Source: an uncultured Fidelibacterota bacterium (GTDB taxonomy: Bacteria; Fidelibacterota; UBA8477; JABMPR01). Taken from it: a stretch of DNA of 64,000 nt. The translations under genes and the position numbers were made by a program. Below the pieces are notes generated by a model, which worked only from the letters and a program-made list of their open reading frames with translations, was not told the origin of the DNA and ran no database searches. This document shows positions 56,168 through 64,000 of this stretch, piece after piece. The stretch is taken from assembly GCA_937888365.1 (NCBI GenBank), contig CALBFA010000042.1:1-64000 (forward strand), given 5' to 3'. Each line of letters begins with the position of its first letter. Positions within the stretch are counted from its first letter, which is position 1.

Positions 56168-57580
56168 ATGAAAATTAGCATCTTTCCGAACCTTTTTCGA
56201 GTAGGAATCTCAAACGCAAGACATCCTATTATAGTGGTTGTTTTACTATTTGCGTTTGTTGGGGCAAACTCGACAATGGCCTCTTCAATTTTAAGCCTCG
56301 AACAATGTGTAAATCTCGCATTAAAAAATAATCAACTTCTTTCGGTAAAATCCTACGAGAAAGACAGTCGAATTTCCCAAGCTAAAAGTACAAAATCTAT
56401 TATTATGCCCCATGTCAGCGCATCCTTATCGACATCGCATTCGGGTGGTAAGCTAGCAGAATATGACACTACGTATAGTGTTATACCGACTTTATCGGGT
56501 AATGATGCCATCACTTTTCCGTCGTTTTCCGAGACGGGAAATTATGGCAATATGGAATGGAACGGCTACTATGATCTTTCCCTCAATATCAACCAAAATG
56601 TGTATGACGGTGGAAAATGGCAAAATATGTTGAAAAGTGCCGATGTCGCGCAAGAACAAGCAAAGCTCGATTTTCAACAGGCTAGAATTAATACCGTTTT
56701 CAGCGTCAAACAGGCATTCTATCAATATTTAATTGCCGTGCGATTATTGGATGTCTATAAAGAGAGTTTAAATCTTGCGCAAGAGCAACATAAACAAGCC
56801 ATCGAAAGATTCAATCTGGGTGCCTCATCGATTAGTGATACTTTGCGAACACTTGTAAATGTCGAACGGACAAAATTAACAGTGATTAGCGGAACTCAAG
56901 ACGAAAATTCCAAACGAAAAGTACTCAATATTCTTTTGGGCAATGATGTCCAAGCTGCCTTAAGCATCATTGAACCCGAATGGAAAATGATGCCTGTTAC
57001 AGATTTTAACAGGGCAATGGTAGAAGCGTTGCGTATAAATCCAAGAGTCCAAAATTTGAAGTATGGAAAAGAATCAGCCGAATATGGATTAAAAATTTCT
57101 AAAAGTGATTTTTTACCAAAAGTGGGTATAAATCTTGGATATAGTCAATCAAGCAGAGAGGTTGGCAAACTTTTTGGCGAAGGGAATGCATCCCTCTCTG
57201 CAGGCGCAAGTTTATCATGGAGCCTATGGGATGGAGGTGCCGCAAAGCAATCTGTTGAGCAAAAACGAATTGCTATAAAAATTTCTGAGGAAAATGTTTC
57301 TTATTTAGAGAAAACAATTGAGAGTGAAATATCGACGGCCATTGAAAATATTGCACAGCTCACAGAAAATATTCGCATTTCCAACGTTATTTTAAGAGCT
57401 GCTGAGTTGGATCATTTGCTTGTTACAGAGGAATATCAACTGGGTTCGGCGAGTATTTTGGATGTGTTAAAAATCGCCACGGATTTAAAAGACGCCAAAA
57501 CAAAACTTGTCCAAGCAAAATATACACTAAAAATTGCAGAGGCTGCTTTGGAACAAATTATTGGAAGAACTGATTTTTAA
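56168..57580 (+). CDS. TolC-family outer-membrane efflux protein
   Basis: LSLEQCVNLALKNNQLL; LSLNINQNVYDGGKW; LSWSLWDGGAAKQSVEQKRI; repeated alpha-helical halves. Confidence 0.92.
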   Translation: MKISIFPNLFRVGISNARHPIIVVVLLFAFVGANSTMASSILSLEQCVNLALKNNQLLSVKSYEKDSRISQAKSTKSIIMPHVSASLSTSHSGGKLAEYDTTYSVIPTLSGNDAITFPSFSETGNYGNMEWNGYYDLSLNINQNVYDGGKWQNMLKSADVAQEQAKLDFQQARINTVFSVKQAFYQYLIAVRLLDVYKESLNLAQEQHKQAIERFNLGASSISDTLRTLVNVERTKLTVISGTQDENSKRKVLNILLGNDVQAALSIIEPEWKMMPVTDFNRAMVEALRINPRVQNLKYGKESAEYGLKISKSDFLPKVGINLGYSQSSREVGKLFGEGNASLSAGASLSWSLWDGGAAKQSVEQKRIAIKISEENVSYLEKTIESEISTAIENIAQLTENIRISNVILRAAELDHLLVTEEYQLGSASILDVLKIATDLKDAKTKLVQAKYTLKIAEAALEQIIGRTDF

Positions 57581-57650
57581 TCACGTGCTAAAATTAGATC
57601 GTAAAAATTCAATCATTAGAATAAACAGATTTTGAAATATTGAGGAAAAT

Positions 57651-58931
57651 ATGACAACTAAAAAGAAAATCATCATCATTGTAATAGGCATCATTATTGT
57701 TGCGGGGCTTGGAACTTTAGCCATCAAAAAGAATAATAAAGACCTGCCTGAAATTCAAATATCGAAAGTAAAAAAAGGTGAAGTGATTCACAAAGTCGCA
57801 TCGACAGGAAAGATTCAGCCAATGATGGAAGTTGATGTGAGTGCTGATGTCGCGGGTCGCGTTGTAAAAATGGATGTCAAAGAAGGCGAATGGGTGGAAA
57901 AAGGTCAATTTCTCGCTCAACTAGATGCAACACGATATCTCGCTGACGTTGAACGCGCTGAACAATTATTAATGTCCGCTCAGGCGACTCTTGAATTTTC
58001 CGAATTGGAAAAAAATCAACAAGAAGAATTGTGGCAAAAGAAGCTGGTTTCAGAGTTAGTCTATCGCTCAGCCAAAGCTCGATATGAGCAATCATTGTCT
58101 CAGATGCGTCAGGCGAAAGCAAGTTTGATTCAAGCCAAAGACAATTATGACAAAACGAGAATACTAGCGCCTATGTCCGGCATCATTACGCGATTAAACA
58201 AAGAAGAAGGTGAAATTGCACTCGGGTCAGCTTTTCAACGCGACATTATCATGACCGTTGCTGACTTACGTGTCATGGAAGTCCTGGTGGAAGTAAATGA
58301 AAATGATGTCATCGACATCGCATTAAATAATAAAGCGGAAATTGAAATCGACGCCATGCCCGATACAGTATTTTACGGAGTTGTGACAGAAATTGCTCAT
58401 AGTGCCCGATTGTCCAATACAGGCTCTTTGGATCAAGTCACCAATTTTGAAGTTAAAATTCGTTTAGACAATGTACCAAAAGAAATTAGACCTGGGATGT
58501 CTGCTGCTCTCGACATTATTACGAAAACCAAAACAGATGTAACTTTTGTACCGATTCAGTGTGTTACGATTCGTGATATGAACAAAATGAAAAGTGAAGA
58601 AGACCGCAAGGAAAGTCGTAAAAAGAAAAGAGACGCCTTAAAAGATACGAGCTCAACGAAAGAGAACGAACCTGTGCCTGAGTCTTTCAAAGAAAAACTT
58701 GAAGAAGTCGTTTTTGTGGTTGTGGATGGTGAAAAAACGGACAGTAAAAAAGTTGAAATGCGTATCGTAAAGACTGGCATTACAGGAGAAAGCGATTTCG
58801 AGATTATCTCTGGACTCGAAGAAGGAGAAGACGTTGTGAGCGGTCCTTATCGTATGATTAGTCGTGAATTAAAGCCCGATATGGACGTGAAAGTTGGCGA
58901 GAAAAAACGTTTTACGCTAGAAGAAAAATAG
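57651..58931 (+). CDS. MacA-like periplasmic adaptor (HlyD family)
   Basis: VASTGKIQPMMEVDVSADVAGRVVKMDVKEGEWVEKGQFLAQLD; ILAPMSGIITRLNKEEGE. Confidence 0.92.
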   Translation: MTTKKKIIIIVIGIIIVAGLGTLAIKKNNKDLPEIQISKVKKGEVIHKVASTGKIQPMMEVDVSADVAGRVVKMDVKEGEWVEKGQFLAQLDATRYLADVERAEQLLMSAQATLEFSELEKNQQEELWQKKLVSELVYRSAKARYEQSLSQMRQAKASLIQAKDNYDKTRILAPMSGIITRLNKEEGEIALGSAFQRDIIMTVADLRVMEVLVEVNENDVIDIALNNKAEIEIDAMPDTVFYGVVTEIAHSARLSNTGSLDQVTNFEVKIRLDNVPKEIRPGMSAALDIITKTKTDVTFVPIQCVTIRDMNKMKSEEDRKESRKKKRDALKDTSSTKENEPVPESFKEKLEEVVFVVVDGEKTDSKKVEMRIVKTGITGESDFEIISGLEEGEDVVSGPYRMISRELKPDMDVKVGEKKRFTLEEK

Positions 58932-58949
58932 GTTAAGGAGCGTTTTTTA

Positions 58950-59636
58950 ATGACATTAATAAAAGTTAAAGACTTTTACAAAATATATCAAATGGGGCTT
59001 ACAGAAGTCCGAGCGCTTAATGGCGTCACCATGGAAATTCAGGAAAACGAATACCTCGCCATCATGGGACAATCGGGTTCAGGTAAATCAACATTAATGA
59101 ATCTTATTGGGTGCCTCGACACGCCTACGAGTGGCGATTATTATTTAGATGGCGTCAATGTGGCACTCATGTCGGATGACGAATTGGCGATGATTCGCAA
59201 TAAACAAATTGGCTTTGTATTCCAGACATTCAATCTCCTTCCAAAGTCATCGGCTTTGCGCAATGTTGAACTCCCGCTTATTTATTCGGGGATCTATTCT
59301 AAAGAAGAGCGCATGAAAATGGCCCTCATTGCAATAGAAAAAGTGGGACTTGGCGACAGAATGCATCATAAGCCCAATGAACTGTCTGGTGGACAGAGAC
59401 AACGGGTGGCGATTGCTCGAGCCTTGGTTAATAATCCCGCTATTATTCTTGCAGATGAGCCAACGGGAAACCTTGATTCGAAAACAGGTGTCGAAATTAT
59501 GTCTTTATTTGACGAGCTCCATAAAATCGGGCATACAATTATTCTTGTGACACACGAAGATGAAATCGCCAAACATGCCCACCGTACCATTCATCTTGTT
59601 GATGGCAAAATATCAAAGGATGAAAATATTAAATAA
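58950..59636 (+). CDS. MacB/LolD-like ABC ATPase
   Basis: [59 protein letters not shown]. Confidence 0.95.
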   Translation: MTLIKVKDFYKIYQMGLTEVRALNGVTMEIQENEYLAIMGQSGSGKSTLMNLIGCLDTPTSGDYYLDGVNVALMSDDELAMIRNKQIGFVFQTFNLLPKSSALRNVELPLIYSGIYSKEERMKMALIAIEKVGLGDRMHHKPNELSGGQRQRVAIARALVNNPAIILADEPTGNLDSKTGVEIMSLFDELHKIGHTIILVTHEDEIAKHAHRTIHLVDGKISKDENIK

Positions 59637-60853
59637 TGTATTTCTTTCTCGAAAATCTAAGAATTTCTATAACAGAGCTTTGGGGTAATAAAACCCGATC
59701 TTTTTTAACAGCGATTGGTATTGTCATCGGTATCGTTGCCGTAACACTTATGTCAACATTGATTACAGGTGTCGATAATTTATTTGATAAAAGCATGTCC
59801 TTCCTCGGGCGAGACGTCGTTTATGTGGAAAAATATCCTTGGATAATGGGAGACGATTATTGGCTTATGCGCAATCGTCCTCAAATTGATCTTGAGATGG
59901 CTTCAAAAATAAAAGCGCAATCCAATTACGCCCTTGTCGTCGCAAAAGAAAGAGGGCGAAACGGTGATGTTACTTATGGGAAACAATCTGCTGAAAGCAT
60001 TTTTGTGCATGGCGTTTCTACGAATTATCCTCTGGTGTCGCCTATCGAAATTGCGGATGGACGATTTTTTACGGAATCTGAAAATCGCGCTCGTTCTCAG
60101 GTTTTAGTTTTGGGCTATGAGGTCGCTGAGAATTTATTTCCTAATGAAAACCCAATTGGTAAAGAGGTTTTCCTACGATCCCATCGATTTAGAGTGATTG
60201 GAATATTAAAGAAAATGGGGAAGCTTATGGGGGCATTTTCCCTCGATACGCAAGTTATTTTACCCGTTGATTCTTATGAAAAAATATTTCGAACCCAATG
60301 GGGAATGAGACGGATTTCGATTAAAGTACCTGAATCTGAAATGGATAACGCTATCGAAGAATTAACAGGCGTTATTCGCGTATTGAGAGGTCTGAAACCC
60401 AGCGAAAAAACAAATTTTGCCATCAATCAACAAAAAGCATTTGAACAACAATATTCAATGATAAAAATGGCCATCGGCGGCACAGGGCTCGTGATAACAA
60501 TTATGTCGCTTATCGTTGGTGGCATTGGTATTGCGAATATCATGTTTGTAACGGTAAAAGAACGCACGCGAGAAATAGGTGTCCGTAAAGCTTTAGGTGC
60601 AAGGCGGAATATTATTCTTGGCCAATTTTTAATGGAATCTGTTATGATTACAGGCGCAGGCGGAGTGGGTGGCCTGTTGATTGCCTCCATTTTAAGCTAT
60701 GTCATTAATGCTTTTGTATTTCCAGCTCAGATGTCTTTTGCCGTCGGTTTTATGGCGATTGCACTTTCGACTTTTGTGGGTGTTGTTGCTGGATGGACGC
60801 CTGCTCGAAAAGCGGCTGATCTTGACCCCATTGAGGCACTACGCTATGAATAG
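59636..60853 (+). CDS. MacB-like FtsX-family permease 1
   Basis: NKTRSFLTAIGIVIGIVAVTLM; TVKERTREIGVRKALGARRNIILGQFLMES. Confidence 0.93.
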   Translation: MYFFLENLRISITELWGNKTRSFLTAIGIVIGIVAVTLMSTLITGVDNLFDKSMSFLGRDVVYVEKYPWIMGDDYWLMRNRPQIDLEMASKIKAQSNYALVVAKERGRNGDVTYGKQSAESIFVHGVSTNYPLVSPIEIADGRFFTESENRARSQVLVLGYEVAENLFPNENPIGKEVFLRSHRFRVIGILKKMGKLMGAFSLDTQVILPVDSYEKIFRTQWGMRRISIKVPESEMDNAIEELTGVIRVLRGLKPSEKTNFAINQQKAFEQQYSMIKMAIGGTGLVITIMSLIVGGIGIANIMFVTVKERTREIGVRKALGARRNIILGQFLMESVMITGAGGVGGLLIASILSYVINAFVFPAQMSFAVGFMAIALSTFVGVVAGWTPARKAADLDPIEALRYE

Positions 60854-60865
60854 AAAGAGACTTCT

Positions 60866-62113
60866 ATGAAACAAATTGTACAAAGTATTCGTGATGCCTT
60901 TTCGATGGCGATTGAAGCGATTCAAGACAATCGTCTCAGATCAATTCTTACACTGTTTGGTATGATCGTCGGCGTGTTTGCAATTATTGCGGTGATGACG
61001 GCGATACGAACCTTGGAGACATCCATTAATTCAGGATTAAATATTTTTGGATCAAATGTTATTTACATCCAAAAATCACCGGCGATTCAAATGGGAGACC
61101 ATGCTTCCAGACGTAAATATTGGCGACGACCCAACATTACCTACGATATGGGTGAGGAATTAAAATCAAGGATGGTGAGTGCGGAATGGGTCAGTATTGG
61201 CGACGACCGAGGCGGAATTGTTGTTAAAGCAGGAAAATATAAAACGAATCCAAATGTTGTCGTTTCGGGGGTAGATGAATTTGGATTGGAAGTTTCAAAC
61301 GGCAGTTTATCAGCAGGTCGGAATATTATTCACGAAGACGTTGCCTATGGTCGAAGGGTCGTATTGATTGGGAAAACGGTGCTCAACAAAGTATTTCCCT
61401 ATAGCGATCCGATTGATAAAAAAATTCTGATTAATGGAATTTCATACCGTGTAGTAGGCATCATAGAGCCTAAAGGCGAACTCTTTGGAAATGATCAAGA
61501 CAATGTTGTCATTATTCCAATTACGAGCTATTTACAATACTTTTCGCATTCACACACAAGTTTGGGAATTTCAGTCAAAGCACCTTCGGCGGAAGATTTT
61601 GATGCCGTGAAGGAAGAAGCATCGGATCAAATGCGCATTGTAAGGGCTTTGCAACCCAACGAAGAAAATAATTTTGAAATGATTACCAATGATTCCCTCA
61701 TCGAAACGTTTGGTGCTTTTACAGCCGGGATTAAGATGTTCGCCTTTGCCGTATCAATTATTGCTCTCATTGTTGCAGGAATAGGCATCATGAATATTAT
61801 GCTCGTTTCCGTCACTGAACGGATAAAAGAAATCGGCATTCGAAAAGCCATCGGCGCCACACGCAATAACATTCTTTTTCAATTTTTATTAGAAGCTGTT
61901 TTTTTGAGCCTATTAGGCGGCATAATCGGTGTTATACTTGGCGTGTTAGCAGGGAATGGTATCTCTTTAATCATGACAGTAAAACCAGTTGTACCAATGG
62001 ACTGGGTATTTATCGGACTCGGCGTTTGTTCGGCAATCGGTGTCATTTTTGGTATTTATCCCGCTTATAAAGCCGCCAGTCTTGATCCTATCGAATCCTT
62101 AAGATTTGAATAA
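60866..62113 (+). CDS. MacB-like FtsX-family permease 2
   Basis: NRLRSILTLFGMIVGVFAIIAVM; SVTERIKEIGIRKAIGATRNNILFQFLLEA. Confidence 0.93.
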   Translation: MKQIVQSIRDAFSMAIEAIQDNRLRSILTLFGMIVGVFAIIAVMTAIRTLETSINSGLNIFGSNVIYIQKSPAIQMGDHASRRKYWRRPNITYDMGEELKSRMVSAEWVSIGDDRGGIVVKAGKYKTNPNVVVSGVDEFGLEVSNGSLSAGRNIIHEDVAYGRRVVLIGKTVLNKVFPYSDPIDKKILINGISYRVVGIIEPKGELFGNDQDNVVIIPITSYLQYFSHSHTSLGISVKAPSAEDFDAVKEEASDQMRIVRALQPNEENNFEMITNDSLIETFGAFTAGIKMFAFAVSIIALIVAGIGIMNIMLVSVTERIKEIGIRKAIGATRNNILFQFLLEAVFLSLLGGIIGVILGVLAGNGISLIMTVKPVVPMDWVFIGLGVCSAIGVIFGIYPAYKAASLDPIESLRFE

Positions 62114-62252
62114 CGATAGAATCGAATTAAACGATACAATTAGTCATTGTAGGAGCAGAACCTCGAGTATTATTTGGAATTATCATTGATTCAATAAGAA
62201 TCAAACGGCCATGAATTAAACAAAATAATTATCATTTAACCGATTCTGCTGC

Positions 62253-62280
62253 TTGACAGAAGAAAAGTAATCCCTAATAT
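62253..62280 (+). promoter_or_regulatory. Sigma-70-like promoter TTGACA-N16-TAATAT
   Basis: Intergenic consensus-like hexamers just upstream of the kinase gene. Confidence 0.5.
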
Positions 62281-62285
62281 GACGA

Positions 62286-64000
62286 ATGATTAAAAATAGA
62301 ATAAATACAATGAAAGATGATGAGTTATTTTCTAATTTAGCCTCTGAAGGTATCGTCATTCATGTTGAAGGTGTCGCTAAAAAAGTAAACCCTGCATTTT
62401 GTAGATTATTTGGTTATTCGGAAGAGGAACTCATCGGGCAAAATCTCATTCAACTTTTAGTTGAACCAAAAAGTATTGACCTCACAACGGAGCGTGAAAA
62501 AAGAATAAATCCTAAACCCTATTTTGTAAATGGTATAAAAAAAGACGGATCAATTATCCCCGTAAAATTAATTTCTCAGGAAAAATATTTAGAAAATAAT
62601 GAAAAAATACGTGTTGTACTCGTAACCGAGGATCTATTAATACATTCTGAGCGACAAGAAGCGCTTATTCAAAGTGAGAAACGACTTGAAAGTCTTTCCA
62701 ATTTGACAAGCGAAGGTATCATTATACATGAAAACGGTTTCGCCAAGGATGTGAATAAGACACTTCTCAAAATGTTTGGATATACAAGAGAAGAATGTAT
62801 TGGTGTAAACATGATCGAACTTCTAGCTCCTGAAGAATATAGAGAATATGTGTATTCCCGCATGCGAAGTAGCGAATATTTGCCTTATGAAGTGGAAGGT
62901 TTAAAGAAAGATGGTACGCGTTTTCCTGCTGAAATTGAAGCCAAAGAATTTATAAAGGATGGCATAAATTATAGAGCTGTAGCGATTCGAGATCTTAGCG
63001 AACAAAAAAGAAAAGAAACCGAAATGAGTGGCCAAAAACTTCTTTTCGAAACCATGTTTAATGCTATTCAGGATGGAATTATATTTGCAGATTGCGATCG
63101 AAATATTTTACTTGTAAACCGAGCATTTGAAAAAATCTTTGGATATTCTCAATCTGAACTGACTGGGAAAAGTGCAGCTGTAGTATATGCAGATCTAAAA
63201 TGCTTCAACAAAGCGGGAATACAGGTTTATAACGAAAATTCCGAAACGAAAAACTTACTTTTTAAGATGGATTACAAAACTAAATCGGGTCGAACATTTT
63301 TAGGGGAAACATTTGGGACCAAACTATATAATGCCGAGGGAGAATGGATTGGCAATTTTGGTATAATCCGTGATATCTCAGAACGAGAAGAAATGATTGA
63401 GGCTCTCAAAATAGCAAAAGATAGAGCCGAAGAATCGGATATCCTAAAATCACAGTTCTTGGCTAATATGTCTCACGAAATTCGCACGCCGATGAACGGC
63501 ATTGTCGGATTTTCTCAACTATTAAAAAAGGATAATATCGACGAAACAAAAAAGAACAATTATATCGATATTATTGTTAATAGTAGTACACAACTACTTC
63601 GAATTATTGATGATATATTGGAAGTTTCACGTCTGGAGACAAATCAGCTGTCCCTTATTGAAACGGAAGTTTGCATTAATGACGTTCTCGTTGAACAGCT
63701 CAATATTTTTACGGATGCATCACAAAAAAGAGATGTCCAAATATTTCTAAAAAAGGGATTAAATGATGATGAAAGCCGTATTAAAACTGATTCTTCAAAG
63801 CTCCAAAAAATTCTCAGTAATCTCATCGAAAATGCTTTAAAATTTACGAGTGACGGTTTTATTGAAATAGGTTATATTTTAAAAGATAATTTCCTTGAAT
63901 TTTATGTAAAAGATACAGGTATTGGTGTGTTGCCTGCATTACAAGACAAAATCTTTGATCGCTTTTCACAGGCAAATGAAAAAATAGCGTCGATGTATGG
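62286..64000 (+). CDS. PAS-domain hybrid/sensor histidine kinase, 3' truncated by window edge
   Basis: Open frame from ATG 62286 (or 62310); repeated PAS motifs (GIVIHVEGVAKKVNPAFCRLFGYSEEEL, ...); HisKA LANMSHEIRTPMNGIVGFSQLL; HATPase KILSNLIENALKF, VKDTGIGV; absent from the ORF track because no stop falls in the window. Confidence 0.92.
   Translation, partial: MIKNRINTMKDDELFSNLASEGIVIHVEGVAKKVNPAFCRLFGYSEEELIGQNLIQLLVEPKSIDLTTEREKRINPKPYFVNGIKKDGSIIPVKLISQEKYLENNEKIRVVLVTEDLLIHSERQEALIQSEKRLESLSNLTSEGIIIHENGFAKDVNKTLLKMFGYTREECIGVNMIELLAPEEYREYVYSRMRSSEYLPYEVEGLKKDGTRFPAEIEAKEFIKDGINYRAVAIRDLSEQKRKETEMSGQKLLFETMFNAIQDGIIFADCDRNILLVNRAFEKIFGYSQSELTGKSAAVVYADLKCFNKAGIQVYNENSETKNLLFKMDYKTKSGRTFLGETFGTKLYNAEGEWIGNFGIIRDISEREEMIEALKIAKDRAEESDILKSQFLANMSHEIRTPMNGIVGFSQLLKKDNIDETKKNNYIDIIVNSSTQLLRIIDDILEVSRLETNQLSLIETEVCINDVLVEQLNIFTDASQKRDVQIFLKKGLNDDESRIKTDSSKLQKILSNLIENALKFTSDGFIEIGYILKDNFLEFYVKDTGIGVLPALQDKIFDRFSQANEKIASMY

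Overview
The 64 kb window looks like chromosomal DNA from an FCB-group-like bacterium (inferred from type IX sorting-like C-termini, PorV-like barrels and gene style; the taxon is not proven). The most notable region is about 17.7-30.3 kb. It is a co-directional, largely translationally coupled cluster of six multiheme c-type cytochrome proteins, with 54 canonical CXXCH motifs plus 7 candidate expanded CX3-5CH motifs by my count. One of them is a fusion of a c-type multiheme domain to a cytochrome-b561-like membrane domain. The cluster also holds two NHL/beta-propeller proteins and a predicted outer-membrane beta-barrel. I read it as a candidate inner-membrane-to-surface electron conduit, and it is preceded by a near-consensus sigma-54 (-24/-12) promoter. 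Other content: two secreted proteins with C-terminal sorting domains, one of them a class-II glutamine-amidotransferase-like Ntn enzyme whose catalytic Cys would be exposed by signal-peptide cleavage; a fatty-acid biosynthesis operon (DUF177-rpmF-plsX-fabH-fabD-fabG-acpP-fabF-rnc) with a terminator-like hairpin between acpP and fabF; a Phd/VapC-type toxin-antitoxin pair; an EcfT-like/THEP1-like fusion; a peptide ABC transporter operon; superoxide reductase; an Lrp/PLP-lyase/aminotransferase operon; a tandem lipoprotein duplication; LptF/G; GAF-HD-GYP; a RAYT-type transposase with an associated GNRA-loop hairpin repeat; a GntR/ABC exporter operon; a beta-barrel-SppA fusion; a TolC/MacAB efflux locus; and a PAS histidine kinase truncated by the window end. 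No rRNA, tRNA or CRISPR array was recognised.
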